From Christensenella sp. UBA7588 (GTDB lineage Bacteria; Bacillota; Clostridia; Christensenellales; CAG-917): 64,000 nt of DNA. The notes beneath the pieces are model-generated. The model ran no database searches. It saw only the letters and a list, made by a program, of their open reading frames with translations, and was not told the DNA's origin. This document shows, one piece after another, positions 18,315-27,596 of this stretch (positions are counted from its first letter, which is position 1; each line of letters opens with the position of its first letter). The stretch is taken from positions 2,322 to 66,321 of the forward strand of contig DLKM01000025.1 of NCBI GenBank assembly GCA_002478945.1, written 5' to 3'. Position numbers and translations under genes: made by a program.

Positions 18315-18563
18315 ATGTCAAACCCCAAGGACACGCGCAAATGCATATCGTGCAGACAACACGCCGATAAATCCGAATTGTTGCGATTCGTCAAATCAAA
18401 AGACGGGCAAGTCTTTCTCGACGAAAGCAAAAAAGCGGACGGCAGAGGAGTATGGGTGCATAATACCGCGGAATGCAAGGCAAAACTCTGCAAAAAGAAA
18501 TTGCTCAATTCCGCATTCAAAACCAACGTTTCGGACGATATATACAACGAGATAAATGACTGA
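18315..18563 (+). CDS. rnpM: YlxR family RNA-binding protein RnpM
   Basis: An 82-residue protein with the DUF448 pattern: RKCISCRQ with its two cysteines, KSELLRFVKSKDG and GRGVWVHN. In Bacillota this small protein lies between nusA and the L7Ae-like gene; the family has been reported to bind and modulate RNase P RNA. It starts 1 bp after nusA and its last codons overlap the next gene. Confidence 0.92.
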   Translation: MSNPKDTRKCISCRQHADKSELLRFVKSKDGQVFLDESKKADGRGVWVHNTAECKAKLCKKKLLNSAFKTNVSDDIYNEIND

Positions 18564-18834
18564 CAAAATCAAAGCATATATTGGTCTTGCTCAAAGAGCA
18601 AACGCCGTTCTGTACGGCGAAGATATTATCTGCGAGAAAAAGCGTCTCGCAAAAGTGGTTTTGGTGTCCTCTGCGGCGACAGACAAGTATAAAGAAAGAA
18701 TTGCAAATAAAACCTTTGATTGTCCGACTTTCGTCGTAGACAATCTTTGCGAGGCTTTGCATCGCGACGGCGTCAAGTCGATTGCGGTAACAAACGAAGC
18801 TCTTGCAAATGCAATTATAAATATTTTGAGGTGA
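18556..18834 (+). CDS. L7Ae-family ribosomal-like protein YlxQ
   Basis: A 92-residue protein with the L7Ae/L30e fold pattern: GLAQRANAVLYGEDII near the N-terminus, VVLVSSAATDKYKERI, and VKSIAVTNEALANAII at the end. Family members bind kink-turn RNAs. It overlaps rnpM by 8 bp and precedes infB by 3 bp. Confidence 0.88.
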   Translation: MTDKIKAYIGLAQRANAVLYGEDIICEKKRLAKVVLVSSAATDKYKERIANKTFDCPTFVVDNLCEALHRDGVKSIAVTNEALANAIINILR

Positions 18835-18837
18835 ATA

Positions 18838-21588
18838 ATGCCTGAAACAAAAAAAGAAACTAACATCGAATCCGTCAAAAAACTCGGAGAATTTAAGGGT
18901 GGAAAACAACTCGAAACGCTCGTAAGCGATATTTCTCGCGAAAAATCGAGAGCAAATGTCATTATGGCTTCTATCAAAGCAAAAAGAGATGCTTTGATTG
19001 CAAAGGCAGAGGAAGAAGCAAGAACGAAAGCGGAAGCCGAAGTCAAAGCCGTCGAGGACGTCAAAGTCGAGACCAAACCCGAACCGATTGTCGAAAAGGT
19101 TGAAAAGACGGAACCCGTAAAAGAAGAAACAGCGGAAAAGAAAGAAACCGTCTTTTCCGAAAAAACCGAGGCGAAACCCGTTAAAGTCGAAGAAGTCAAA
19201 AAAGAAGACAAGCCTGCGCAAAAAGTAGAAGCGAAGGTCGAGAGCAAAAAAGACGATTCGGCAAAAACGAACGAAAAAGCAGAGGTAAAAGCCGAAGTTA
19301 AAGCGGAAGCTCCGAAGAAAACGGCTCATATCACGGTTACGCCGAAAACTCCTTTCGAACTCGCTCAAGAAAACCCCGAGATTTTGCCAAACGGCGAAAT
19401 TCGCAGAATTTACGTTCCGCCGACGCCGAAGCCGAAGGTCCAAACCAGAGTATTCGGTCAGAACGGCTATCAAGCGCCTCGCGGTCCGAAAACTCAGGGT
19501 CAGGGCGGTTATCAAGGTCAAAAACCGCAAGGACAAAATCAACAAGGCGGTATGCGCAGACCTTCCGCTTCGCAGAATCTTGCAAACGTTGCACAGCAAT
19601 TTCCTCCTAAACCGGCTGCGCAAAAAGGCAAGGGCGCAAAGCAGAATGCCGGCGCAAATACAAATTCCAACAAATTTGACGACCGCACTATGAACAAGCG
19701 CGCTCTCCTCAAAAAGGGCTATATCGTCGACGATAGAATCTCTTACGACGAGGACGGCGAAATGGTGGTGCGCAACTATAAAGTCAACAAGAACAGAGGC
19801 GGTGGCAACAGCGCGACGATAGTCATTGAAAACGCGGTTATCACGACAGACCCCGTGTCCATCAAGACTTTGAGCGAAAAAATCGGTAAATCCGCCGCAG
19901 AAATCGTCAAAACCTTGTTTGTACTCGGCATAATGAAAACTATCAACGACAGCATCGATTTCGCAACTGCGGAACTCGTTGCCGACGAATTCGGTATCAA
20001 GCTCGAATACAAGCCCGACGTTACCTTGGAGGACACGCTTTCGGCGCAACTCGAAGTCGACGACGAAGAAGAACTCGACAACCTCGTACCTCGTCCGCCT
20101 ATCGTGACGATTATGGGTCACGTCGACCACGGCAAAACGTCTTTGCTTGACTATATCAGAAAAACCAACGTTACGGGCGGAGAAGCAGGCGGCATTACGC
20201 AACATATCGGCGCGTATACGGTTACGCTCAACGGCTCTCCGATTACCTTCCTCGACACCCCCGGACACGAAGCGTTTACGTCGATGCGTGCGCGCGGTGC
20301 GCAGGTTACGGATATTGCGATTTTGGTCGTTGCAGCCGACGACGGCATTATGCCGCAGACTCTCGAAGCAATCAGCCACGCAAAACAAGCAAAAGTGCCT
20401 ATCATAGTTGCTCTCAACAAGATGGACAGACCCGGTGCGAATCCCGACAGAGTGCTTTCGCAACTTGCCGAAAACGGCGTAACGCCCGAAGAATGGGGCG
20501 GCGAAACGCCTGTCGTCAGAGTATCTGCAAAAACGGGTATGGGCGTTGAAGATTTGCTCGAGCAAATTCTCGTCAGAGCAGAGTTTGAAGAACTCCGCGC
20601 AAATCCCGACAGAAACGCTCGCGGTACGATTATCGAGGCAAAACTCGACAAAGGTCTCGGCAAAATCGCAACGATTCTCGTTCAAACGGGTACTTTGAGA
20701 GTCGGAGACAACGTCGTTGCAGGAACTTGCACGGGCAAAATCAGAGCGATGATTGACGACAAGGGCAGAAAGGTCAAGAAAGCAGGTCCGTCAATCCCCG
20801 TATCCGTTACGGGTTGGGACGACGTTCCCGAAGCGGGCGACAGAATCGACGTCGTCGCAGACGAGAAGTTCGCAAGAGAACTCGCAGAGGAGCGCAAACT
20901 CAAAATCGCCGCAAGTCAAACGGAGTCAACGTCGGTATCGCTCAACGATTTGTTCGACAAGATTTCCAAAGGCGAGCTTAAATCCGTCAAACTCATCATC
21001 AAAGCGGACGTTCAAGGCTCGGTCGAAGCGGTCAAACAATCTCTGTCCAAACTCGGAAACGAAGAAGTCAATATCGACATCATTCACGCGGCTGTCGGCG
21101 GCATCAAAGAAAGCGACGTATTGCTTGCGGAAACTTCAAACGCAATCATTATCGGCTTCAACGTGCGTCCCGATACCAACGCAAAACAACTTGCCGCGCA
21201 AAAGAAAATCGATATTAGATTCTACAATATTATTTACAACGCAATCGAGGACATCGAGAAAGCTGTCAAAGGTATGCTCGACCCGAAATTCCAAGAAGTC
21301 GTTCTCGGCTCGGCAGACGTTCGCGAATTGTTCAAAATCAGCGGCGTCGGCACGATTGCAGGTTGCCACGTTACCGACGGCAAAATCGTCAGAGGCGCGC
21401 AGGCAAGACTTATCCGCAACGGAAAAGTGGAATATACGGGAGAAATCGCGTCCTTGCGCCACGGAAAAGACGACGTCAAAGAAATGGCGAGAAACTTCGA
21501 TTGCGGCATAATGCTTTCCAACTTCCAAGACATCAAAGTGGACGACGTAATCGAAGCGTTCACTATGGAGAAAACAAATGAAGATTAA
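18838..21588 (+). CDS. infB: Translation initiation factor IF-2
   Basis: A 916-residue GTPase that places fMet-tRNA on the 30S subunit. The first 170 residues are a Lys/Glu/Ala/Val-rich charged region, followed by a Gln/Gly-rich linker (about 205-250) and the IF2 N-domain (about 335-390). The G domain carries GHVDHGKTS (about 426), DTPGHEAF and NKMD, then the beta-barrel and C-terminal domains follow. Codon use in the charged region opens long frames on the other strand; these are shadows. Its 3' end overlaps rbfA by 11 bp. Confidence 0.97.
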   Translation: MPETKKETNIESVKKLGEFKGGKQLETLVSDISREKSRANVIMASIKAKRDALIAKAEEEARTKAEAEVKAVEDVKVETKPEPIVEKVEKTEPVKEETAEKKETVFSEKTEAKPVKVEEVKKEDKPAQKVEAKVESKKDDSAKTNEKAEVKAEVKAEAPKKTAHITVTPKTPFELAQENPEILPNGEIRRIYVPPTPKPKVQTRVFGQNGYQAPRGPKTQGQGGYQGQKPQGQNQQGGMRRPSASQNLANVAQQFPPKPAAQKGKGAKQNAGANTNSNKFDDRTMNKRALLKKGYIVDDRISYDEDGEMVVRNYKVNKNRGGGNSATIVIENAVITTDPVSIKTLSEKIGKSAAEIVKTLFVLGIMKTINDSIDFATAELVADEFGIKLEYKPDVTLEDTLSAQLEVDDEEELDNLVPRPPIVTIMGHVDHGKTSLLDYIRKTNVTGGEAGGITQHIGAYTVTLNGSPITFLDTPGHEAFTSMRARGAQVTDIAILVVAADDGIMPQTLEAISHAKQAKVPIIVALNKMDRPGANPDRVLSQLAENGVTPEEWGGETPVVRVSAKTGMGVEDLLEQILVRAEFEELRANPDRNARGTIIEAKLDKGLGKIATILVQTGTLRVGDNVVAGTCTGKIRAMIDDKGRKVKKAGPSIPVSVTGWDDVPEAGDRIDVVADEKFARELAEERKLKIAASQTESTSVSLNDLFDKISKGELKSVKLIIKADVQGSVEAVKQSLSKLGNEEVNIDIIHAAVGGIKESDVLLAETSNAIIIGFNVRPDTNAKQLAAQKKIDIRFYNIIYNAIEDIEKAVKGMLDPKFQEVVLGSADVRELFKISGVGTIAGCHVTDGKIVRGAQARLIRNGKVEYTGEIASLRHGKDDVKEMARNFDCGIMLSNFQDIKVDDVIEAFTMEKTNED

Positions 21589-21970
21589 AATGGAGCGCGT
21601 AAACGCCGAACTTGCAAAGCAAATCACGAAAGTTATTGCCGAGAACGTTAAAGACCCTCGTCTCGGCAATGCAATCGTGGGCGTTACGAAAGTTTATACC
21701 ACGCCCGATTTGAAATACGCAAAGGTGTATTTGTCCATATATGCGGACAGCAAAGAAAAGGTCGAGGAAGCGTATTATACGATATGCCGCTCTCGCAATT
21801 TTATCCGCAATATGCTCAAGGACAGCGTACAGATTCGTTTGTTGCCCGAACTCAATTTTTTGATTGACGACAGCGTAGATTACAGCATAAAGATTGACGG
21901 TTTGCTCAATCAAATCAAAAAAGAGCAGGAAGCTAATCAAGCGATTTCAAATCGAAACGACAATGAATAA
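21578..21970 (+). CDS. rbfA: Ribosome-binding factor A
   Basis: A 130-residue KH-fold protein for 16S rRNA 5' end maturation. RVNAELAKQITKVI, DPRLGNAIVGVTKV and the closing helix-strand IRLLPELNFLIDDS fit RbfA. The start at 21578 lies inside infB; the ATG at 21590 would give MERVNAE and is an equally good alternative. The stop region overlaps nrnA by 8 bp. Confidence 0.94.
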   Translation: MKIKMERVNAELAKQITKVIAENVKDPRLGNAIVGVTKVYTTPDLKYAKVYLSIYADSKEKVEEAYYTICRSRNFIRNMLKDSVQIRLLPELNFLIDDSVDYSIKIDGLLNQIKKEQEANQAISNRNDNE

Positions 21971-22922
21971 TCCGATTTTAGCAGAAATCGAAAAACAAAT
22001 AAATCGCGCAACCGACATTGCGCTTTTTTGTCATACAAACCCTGATTGCGACGCTTTGGGCAGTATGCTCGCATTGTACGTCGCATTGAAAAAGAAAGGC
22101 AAAAACGTGTCGGCGTATTGCGATATGCCCGTTCCCGAAAGGCTCAAATGTCTAAATTCGAGCGAAGCGGTGGAATTTCCTCAAAAACGCGTACACGAAC
22201 TTGCGATAAGTCTCGATTGCAGCGACCTCGACAGGCTAGGGCAATGTATGAAATCTTTTTTGTCGGCAAAAAAACAAATTGCGATTGACCACCACGTTTC
22301 GTTTGCGAGATTCGCGTCTCTGTGTATGGTTGATTCCGACGCGGGCGCGTGTGCGGAAATAGTGTATGAACTGCTTAAAAATATGAGGGCGCTCGACAAC
22401 GACGTCGCAAAACTTTTGTTTGCGGCTATTGTTACCGATACGGGATGCTTTTCGCAATACAACTCGACGAGACGTTCTATGGAAATTGTGTGCGAATTGC
22501 AAAAATTCGATTTCGACGCAAACCAAACTATCTACGACGTGTACAAAAGCACGTCTCTTTCTCGTTTCAAGCTCAAGAATCTTGCTCTGTCAAGAACAAA
22601 GTTCTTCGACGACGGCAGAATAGCATTGATATACGTTTCTCAAAAAGATTTAAGCGATACGGGCGCGAGCGTTGACGACGCAGACGGAATAATAGGAAAT
22701 TTGCTCGACATCGATACGGTAAAAGTGGCATATTCGCTTTTGCAGGTGGGAGAGCGCAATTTTAAATTGAGCATTCGCACCAAAGAGGGCGTTGACGCTT
22801 ACGATATAGCCAACGTTTTCGGCGGTGGCGGTCATAAATTTGCCGCAGGATGCAGAATCAACGGTTATTTCGAGGACGTCGTGGAAAAACTCGTCCGAAT
22901 CGCAAGCGACAGATTGATATAA
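21963..22922 (+). CDS. nrnA: DHH/DHHA1 phosphoesterase, NrnA-type oligoribonuclease / pAp phosphatase
   Basis: A 319-residue protein with the metal site of the DHH family: FCHTNPDCDALGSM (residues 20-33), SLDCSD, AIDHHVSF and a DHHA1 glycine motif GGGGHKFAAGC at the C-terminus. NrnA-type enzymes degrade nanoRNAs and pAp. The start at 21963 fits the family N-terminus and overlaps the rbfA stop. Position between rbfA and truB is typical for Bacillota. Confidence 0.92.
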   Translation: MNNPILAEIEKQINRATDIALFCHTNPDCDALGSMLALYVALKKKGKNVSAYCDMPVPERLKCLNSSEAVEFPQKRVHELAISLDCSDLDRLGQCMKSFLSAKKQIAIDHHVSFARFASLCMVDSDAGACAEIVYELLKNMRALDNDVAKLLFAAIVTDTGCFSQYNSTRRSMEIVCELQKFDFDANQTIYDVYKSTSLSRFKLKNLALSRTKFFDDGRIALIYVSQKDLSDTGASVDDADGIIGNLLDIDTVKVAYSLLQVGERNFKLSIRTKEGVDAYDIANVFGGGGHKFAAGCRINGYFEDVVEKLVRIASDRLI

Positions 22923-22936
22923 TCTCAGGTGCAATT

Positions 22937-23839
22937 ATGAAAGGCTTTGTAAACGTAAATAAACCCAAAGGTATGACGTCAAGCGACGTTGTTGTAATCG
23001 TAAGGGGAATACTGCGCAAAGCAACGGGACAAAAGCAAAAAGTAGGGCATCTCGGCACTCTTGACCCGCAGGGAACGGGAGTGTTGCCCGTTACCGTAGG
23101 CAATGCGACGAGATTGTTCGATTATCTTCAGAACAAAACGAAAGTATACCAAGCGACTTTCGTTTTCGGTACGGAAACGGACACGCTCGATACTGACGGA
23201 CAAGTGATTGCAACTTCTCCGATTATACCGACCGCAGAGCAAATCGACGCGATTCTGCCGACTTTGTGCGGAGAAATCGACCAGATTCCGCCGATGTATT
23301 CGGCAAAATCCGTAAACGGACAGAGAGCTTACGACCTTGCGAGAAAAGGCGTCGAAGTGGAATTGAAAGCAAAGAGAATCCGCATAGATTCAATCAAACG
23401 TATAGACGACGGCAACGGAAATGCCGTATTGCAAAACGGAATAAAGCCGCTTGCGCACGGAGAGTTTGCGTTTGAAATTCAATGCTCGGGCGGCACTTAT
23501 ATACGCTCAATCGCAAGAGATATGGCAAATGCGCTCGACACGGTCGCATATATGAGTTCGATACACAGAATACAGAACGGTTCTTTCAAAATAGAAGATT
23601 CGGTTTGTATCTCCGCTCTTGAAAAAGAGCCGTTTAGATACCTGAAAAGTATAGACGAATGTCTGCCGAATTTTGAGCGTTACGATTTGCCGTCGCACAT
23701 TTCAGACAAGGTGCTGAACGGCGTCAGAGTGAAGTGCGACAATCTTCCCGACGGAAATTTTTTGGTCAGATTGAACGGAGAGACGATAGGAATAGGTCAA
23801 AATTGCGACGGAGAATTGCGCATAAAGACGAGGCTTTGA
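22937..23839 (+). CDS. truB: tRNA pseudouridine(55) synthase
   Basis: A 300-residue enzyme making pseudouridine 55 in the T loop of tRNAs. The catalytic aspartate lies in GHLGTLDPQGTGVLP (residues 39-53). YQATFVFGTETDTLD, IPPMYSAKSVNGQRAY and GGTYIRSIARD are also family signatures. A C-terminal PUA-like part follows. The start at 22937 gives the standard MKGFVNVNKPKGMTSSD beginning. Confidence 0.96.
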   Translation: MKGFVNVNKPKGMTSSDVVVIVRGILRKATGQKQKVGHLGTLDPQGTGVLPVTVGNATRLFDYLQNKTKVYQATFVFGTETDTLDTDGQVIATSPIIPTAEQIDAILPTLCGEIDQIPPMYSAKSVNGQRAYDLARKGVEVELKAKRIRIDSIKRIDDGNGNAVLQNGIKPLAHGEFAFEIQCSGGTYIRSIARDMANALDTVAYMSSIHRIQNGSFKIEDSVCISALEKEPFRYLKSIDECLPNFERYDLPSHISDKVLNGVRVKCDNLPDGNFLVRLNGETIGIGQNCDGELRIKTRL

Positions 23840-23840
23840 T

Positions 23841-24764
23841 ATGAGTTTGAAAATCGTTGATTTCAATGAAAAATACGATAATCCGATTGCGGTGGCACTC
23901 GGTTTTTTCGATTGCATTCATATCGGACACGCAAAACTCGTAAATGCCGTAAAACACTACGCAGCATCTCATTCGGACACTCAAAGCGCGCTTTTTACGT
24001 TTTGCAACGACCCGAGCGAGTTTTTGGGAAAATCAAAAGAGATTTATACGTTTAACGACAGAGCGTCTGCGCTCGATAATCTCGGGCTTGACGTCGTGAT
24101 AAAGGCAAAATTCGATTTCGATTTTATGAGTATGTCTCCCGACGGGTTTATAGCCAAATTGTTCGAAAAGAACGTAAAAGCAATTGCAGTTGGTTCCGAT
24201 TACACGTTCGGCAAAAACGCGGAAGGCAAAGTGGACGATTTGCGCGCGATTTGCAAGAAAAACGAAATTGAACTAATCGTCGTTCCTTTTGAAACGATAG
24301 ACGGTCAGAAGTTGTCCACCAGTTATCTGAAATCGTTGGTGCAATCGGGCAACGTCGCTCGTCTCAATAAGTATTTAAGCGAACCGTATTTTATGAAAGG
24401 CGTTGTAAAACACGCCAAACACAACGGTACGGGGCTTGGTTTTCCGACCGCAAATATCGAAATTAACCCGAATAGAATGCTTATTTGTGACGGTATATAC
24501 GCAACCGTGACGATAATTGACGGCAAAGAGTATTATTCGATGACCAACGTCGGAGCAAAGCCGACTTTCAATGACGACAGCGTGTCGGTCGAGACATACG
24601 TTTTCGATTTCGACGAGGACTTGTACGGCAAAGAGATAAAGATTGAATTTATCGAACGCACTCGAGACATCGTTAAGTTCTCGTCTCGCAAACAACTGCA
24701 TAACAGGCTTATTGCCGACGAGATTCAAATCAGAAAAATTTTGGAAAATAGGAGTGAATTATGA
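23841..24764 (+). CDS. ribF: Bifunctional riboflavin kinase / FAD synthetase
   Basis: A 307-residue enzyme: N-terminal adenylyltransferase with VALGFFDCIHIGHAKL (about residues 14-29) and VGSDYTFGKNAEG, and C-terminal riboflavin kinase with GTGLGFPTANIE and the TNVGAKPTF loop. It makes FMN and FAD. It follows truB by 1 bp, as in many Bacillota, and ends overlapping nfo by 4 bp. Confidence 0.95.
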   Translation: MSLKIVDFNEKYDNPIAVALGFFDCIHIGHAKLVNAVKHYAASHSDTQSALFTFCNDPSEFLGKSKEIYTFNDRASALDNLGLDVVIKAKFDFDFMSMSPDGFIAKLFEKNVKAIAVGSDYTFGKNAEGKVDDLRAICKKNEIELIVVPFETIDGQKLSTSYLKSLVQSGNVARLNKYLSEPYFMKGVVKHAKHNGTGLGFPTANIEINPNRMLICDGIYATVTIIDGKEYYSMTNVGAKPTFNDDSVSVETYVFDFDEDLYGKEIKIEFIERTRDIVKFSSRKQLHNRLIADEIQIRKILENRSEL

Positions 24765-25633
24765 GCCAAAACAACGTTGCGCTTTTCGGTCCTTCGGGAC
24801 ACGACGAAACTTTTGTTCAAGAAGGCTGTCAGGCAACGATTCAGATGCCCGAATGGTTGAATAAAAAAGGACTCGATTTGTTTGAATATTCTTTTGGCAG
24901 AGGCGTGCGTATAACGGCTCAAACCGCCGAGGCAATCGGCAGCGAAGCCGACAAATACGGAATCGAAATGAGCGTTCACGCGCCGTATTTTATCAATTTC
25001 GCATCAGTGGAGCAGGAAAAAGCCGATAATTCCATAAATTATCTCACAAGTTCGCTCGAAGCTCTTAAGCACTTCCACGGCAAAAGATGCGTTTTCCATC
25101 CGGGCGCAGAGGGAAAGCAGCCGCGAAACGAGGCTTTTGCAAGAACCATAGACAATTTTTCGCGCGCACTCGACGTCATAAAACAACAAGGTCTCGACGA
25201 TTTGTTCGTTTGTCCGGAAGCGATGGGAAAACAGGCGCAGATAGGCACCGTAGACGAAGTGATTAGTCTTTGCAAACTTGCGCCAAACGTATATCCTTGC
25301 GTTGATTTCGGACACGTCAACAGTCTGTGGGGCGGCGCATTGAAAAGCGCGGAGGATTTTCAACGCATCATCGATAAAATGTTCGACTCGCTCGGCGAAG
25401 AAAAGACCAAAAATATGCACGTTCATTTCAGCAAAATTATGTATGGCGCAAAAGGAGAAATCAAGCATCTCACGTTTGCAGATAACGTATATGGTCCCGA
25501 ATTTGAACCGCTTTGCGAGGTTATCGTCAAAAACGGGCTTACGCCTCACGTTCTTTGCGAATCCGCAGGCACGCAAATGCTCGATTCGTTATATATGAAA
25601 AACTTCTATCTGCAAGCAATAAACAAAGCGTAA
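24761..25633 (+). CDS. nfo: Deoxyribonuclease IV (AP endonuclease, endonuclease IV family)
   Basis: A 290-residue TIM-barrel protein. Candidate metal ligands follow endonuclease IV: SVHAPYFINF, CVFHPGAEG, VCPEAMGK, PCVDFGHVNS, MHVHFSKI and LCESAG. The family cleaves DNA at abasic sites using three zinc ions. Start overlaps ribF as ATGA. The N-terminus (NVALFGPSGHDETF) is slightly different from classical Nfo, so a related xylose-isomerase-like barrel enzyme is a minor alternative. Confidence 0.85.
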   Translation: MSQNNVALFGPSGHDETFVQEGCQATIQMPEWLNKKGLDLFEYSFGRGVRITAQTAEAIGSEADKYGIEMSVHAPYFINFASVEQEKADNSINYLTSSLEALKHFHGKRCVFHPGAEGKQPRNEAFARTIDNFSRALDVIKQQGLDDLFVCPEAMGKQAQIGTVDEVISLCKLAPNVYPCVDFGHVNSLWGGALKSAEDFQRIIDKMFDSLGEEKTKNMHVHFSKIMYGAKGEIKHLTFADNVYGPEFEPLCEVIVKNGLTPHVLCESAGTQMLDSLYMKNFYLQAINKA

Positions 25634-25650
25634 AAATCAAAGTATCTATA

Positions 25651-25678
25651 AAAAAATCCGCCGAAAAGCGGATTTTTT
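25651..25678 (+). terminator. Terminator of the rimP-nfo gene cluster
   Basis: AAAAAATCCGC-CGAAAA-GCGGATTTTTT, a textbook stem and T run 18 bp after the nfo stop. Confidence 0.92.
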
Positions 25679-25783
25679 ACATATAATCGGACAATTCTTA
25701 TAATCCTGATACAAAAGACCGATATTGCCCAAAAGGCAATTATTCTATTTTATAGAATAACAGTACGTCTGCTATTTGTTTTG

Positions 25784-26335
25784 TCAAAGCGACGTTTCCG
25801 CAGATTGTATGGCGTTTTCCCAAATCGTCGGAAAATACTTTTGAATAAACAGTGCATAGGAATCGTCGGGTTTCGATATAAGGTCGTTTTTTATTATTTC
25901 ATCGCGAATTTGTCCAAAATGAAATTCTTTTGCCTTATCTGAAAAATCGTCAAAAGAGTGAAGTATTATATCTCCTTGTTCAACGAGTTTATTTAAATAT
26001 TCGTAAATATCGTCGATATGCGCCACGGGGCGAACGTCAACGGGCGTTTCGGACAGATACACCCAAGGCATTTTGTCGAGTTGTTGCAATGTTCCGCCAA
26101 ATCCGTAAATCGTACCCGATTTCCGATTATGCAGAACTTTGAATTGATTTTCAAAGTATTCGTCGTAATGCAAAACTCCGTCCTTGAACCAGTATGTGTT
26201 TATATGGTTTTTAGCGGCGTACATAACGGCAAGATTAAAACAGTCGGTAAAATAGACGTATGCCTTTCCGTGATTAGAAATATAAGGGTTAAGCGTAGTC
26301 ATTTTGTCAATATTCGTACCGTGATATAACAGCAT
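25784..26335 (-). CDS. Unknown protein with N-terminal YHGTN motif
   Basis: A 183-residue protein I cannot assign firmly. It opens LLYHGTNIDKMTTLNP and continues HGKAYVYFTD and LAVMYAAKNH. A YHGT start followed by a YVYxTD strand and an A..YAA helix loosely recalls ADP-ribosyltransferase-like folds. That resemblance is pattern-level only. The start at 26335 is supported by a strong promoter (TTGCAA, 17 bp, TATAAT with TG extension) just upstream. It stands alone, antiparallel to its left neighbour and just outside the phage-like element, so it may be cargo or a host orphan. Confidence 0.6.
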   Translation of the reverse strand: MLLYHGTNIDKMTTLNPYISNHGKAYVYFTDCFNLAVMYAAKNHINTYWFKDGVLHYDEYFENQFKVLHNRKSGTIYGFGGTLQQLDKMPWVYLSETPVDVRPVAHIDDIYEYLNKLVEQGDIILHSFDDFSDKAKEFHFGQIRDEIIKNDLISKPDDSYALFIQKYFPTIWENAIQSAETSL

Positions 26336-26363
26336 AAATAACCTTATCTTGATTTTTTTATAA

Positions 26364-26392
26364 ATTATACCAGCAGCAGGGCGTTTTTGCAA
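26364..26392 (-). promoter_or_regulatory. Promoter of the YHGTN gene
   Basis: On the - strand: TTGCAA, 17-bp spacer, TATAAT preceded by TGG (extended -10). It lies about 30 bp upstream of the ATG at 26335. Confidence 0.8.
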
Positions 26393-26480
26393 TACAAAAT
26401 TCTGAACAATACTTCGGACTATTAACACGGAAGCGTATAAGCCGAACGGAAGTAAAAGCAAAAAGTCGCAATTATAAAAA

Positions 26481-26525
26481 ATAAGTAAGCACATTGACCC
26501 AGAGTCAATACCTTCGCTTACTTAT
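26481..26525 (-). terminator. Nested hairpin with T run on the - strand
   Basis: ATAAGTAAGC/GCTTACTTAT (10 bp perfect) encloses a second hairpin ATTGAC-CCAGA-GTCAAT. Read leftward it ends in TTATTTTTTAT, so it would stop transcripts coming out of the accessory element toward the YHGTN gene. It may also mark the element's outer edge. Confidence 0.65.
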
Positions 26526-26529
26526 AAAA

Positions 26530-26625
26530 AAATCAGCCCGAGTGACCCTTCGATCTATTCCGAACACGAAGTTCGGCATTGGGTGATTTCAATAACAGTT
26601 TATACATTTGCTTGATATTTGTCAA
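26530..26625. repeat. Cloverleaf-like structured repeat, copy A
   Basis: The outer arms AAATCA-G-CCC (26530-26539) and GGG-TGATTT (26581-26589) enclose CCGAAC-ACGAA-GTTCGG. Similarity to 31433-31530 continues through TTTCAATA and TTGATA..TTGTCAAG. Stem sequences differ between the copies but pairing is kept. See the finding on this pair. Confidence 0.7.
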
Positions 26626-26710
26626 GCAATATGATATTATTCCATTGCAACATTGTTGCAAGAGGTTAGTAAGTGGAGTTTATGACTTCCGCATATTACA
26701 ACCTCTTTTT
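26612..26710 (+). ncRNA. Candidate short transcript with its own promoter and terminator
   Basis: TTGATA (26612-26617), 17 bp and TATTAT (26635-26640) form a good promoter. About 65 nt later AGAGGTT...AACCTCT closes a hairpin followed by TTTTTT (26708). Inside are arms GGAGT/ACTTC-like and no plausible start codon with ribosome site. The predicted product is a 60-65 nt RNA. Expression is inferred only. Confidence 0.4.
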
Positions 26711-26744
26711 TAATTTGCGAAATATTTTACACAGTAAGTGAAGC

Positions 26745-26942
26745 AAAGATTTCATCATACGCAGAATTTGCAATTCAAAGAGAAGGAGATATTGTGTAGG
26801 GACATGGCAACGTTTGAGGAATCTTTGGGGGATGAATTCGAGCTTTACAAGAATGACGGCAAGGGCATAACGTATTACCGAAACAAAAAACCTATGTAAA
26901 TCGAGTATTGACCCGTATTTAATCTATTCGCAAAACACGAGT
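26745..26942 (+). pseudogene. Truncated 3' copy of rep (left direct repeat)
   Basis: From about 26745 the sequence follows the end of rep at 39144-39341, with few substitutions and one compensated shift (EIYCVDT in rep, EILCRDM here). The frame stays open for about 50 codons and ends at TAA 26896-26898 instead of KIEY-stop. There is no 5' part, so it is a remnant or an attachment duplicate. Identity ends at AAAACACGAG on both sides. Confidence 0.8.
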
Positions 26943-26961
26943 TCAAGAGTTGAGGCGGTCA

Positions 26962-26994
26962 AAAAGTCCACGGAGATAAACTCCGTGAACTTTT
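26962..26994. terminator. Strong hairpin inside the left end of the element
   Basis: AAAAGT-C-CACGGAG, loop ATAAA, CTCCGTG-A-ACTTTT. A and T tracts flank both sides, so it could end transcription in either direction, most usefully the leftward repressor operon. Confidence 0.65.
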
Positions 26995-27055
26995 CATATA
27001 GTGGACAATTTGTCCTATCATCAAAAATCGGTTATTCCTATTTAGCATCCCCGCC

Positions 27056-27265
27056 TTAGGCGTCGTACGTAAATGAAGCAGTGCTTTTTTGCAGTTCTGC
27101 TTGCAGAATTCGGGTGCAGGGGTGCAGGGGGCGCACCCGAAAGAAAAAAAGTGCAATGAATAGTACGGCGCCGTTTGATTCTTTTTTTATAAGATTGTTT
27201 TCTATATTGAAGTTGTTGGTAACTTGAATGAGTGGTTTATGGTTTATTTTTTGGCGCTTTTTCAT
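27056..27265 (-). CDS. Small open frame downstream of the repressor array, uncertain
   Basis: 69 codons on the same strand as the repressors, starting 20 bp after the last one. CGGGAGAATTAA before the ATG is a fair ribosome site. The N-terminal half (MKKRQKINHKPLIQVTNN) is hydrophilic and the rest is low-complexity, crossing two hairpins (TTCTGC-TT-GCAGAA at 27096-27109 and TTCGGGTGC/GCACCCGAA at 27109-27141). It may be a decayed gene or chance. No family recognised. Confidence 0.3.
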   Translation of the reverse strand: MKKRQKINHKPLIQVTNNFNIENNLIKKESNGAVLFIALFFFRVRPLHPCTRILQAELQKSTASFTYDA

Positions 27266-27285
27266 TTAATTCTCCCGTATATAGA

Positions 27286-27543
27286 TTATTTTTTCTTTAT
27301 TTGAGTGGTAGTAAAAAAAACTTGTTTTGTTCCGTCGATACTTTCATATCCCAAAAGATAATCAGTAGATACTTCGAGAATGGATGCAAGTCTTTTTATA
27401 TCTTCGATGCAAGGCTCTTGTTTGTCGAGTTCCCACGATGAAATCGTCATTTTGCTTACATTGAAATAGCTGGCTATATCGTTTTGTGAATAGCCTTTTT
27501 CTTTTCTCAATTCTTTTAGACGGTCTCCAAATATTTTGCTCAT
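27286..27543 (-). CDS. Xre-family repressor 1 (85 aa)
   Basis: A single Cro/C1-type helix-turn-helix: FGDRLKELRKEKGYSQNDIAS, recognition helix KMTISSWE, and the C-terminal LEVSTDYLLGYE typical of Xre repressors. A 15-residue polar tail FFTTTQIKKK extends past the domain. No clear ribosome site. It is the last gene of the six-gene leftward repressor run. Confidence 0.88.
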   Translation of the reverse strand: MSKIFGDRLKELRKEKGYSQNDIASYFNVSKMTISSWELDKQEPCIEDIKRLASILEVSTDYLLGYESIDGTKQVFFTTTQIKKK

Positions 27544-27596
27544 TTTTGTTGTTTTTAGATTCGCATATGTGTTGCAACAATTCTATTTTTATATAC

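Noticed and set aside
18517..20685. 722-codon open frame on the - strand opposite infB
   Set aside because: It is a shadow of the charged, codon-biased infB frame; composition is Phe/Arg/Cys-rich with no domain and no ribosome site. The same applies to the + strand frame opposite pheT (55661-57658) and - strand frames opposite tsf and nusA.
26530..26590. Structured repeat as a degenerate tRNA gene
   Set aside because: The layout is cloverleaf-like but there is no T-loop GGTTCRA box, no CCA-adjacent acceptor stem of 7 bp and no anticodon arm of correct size.
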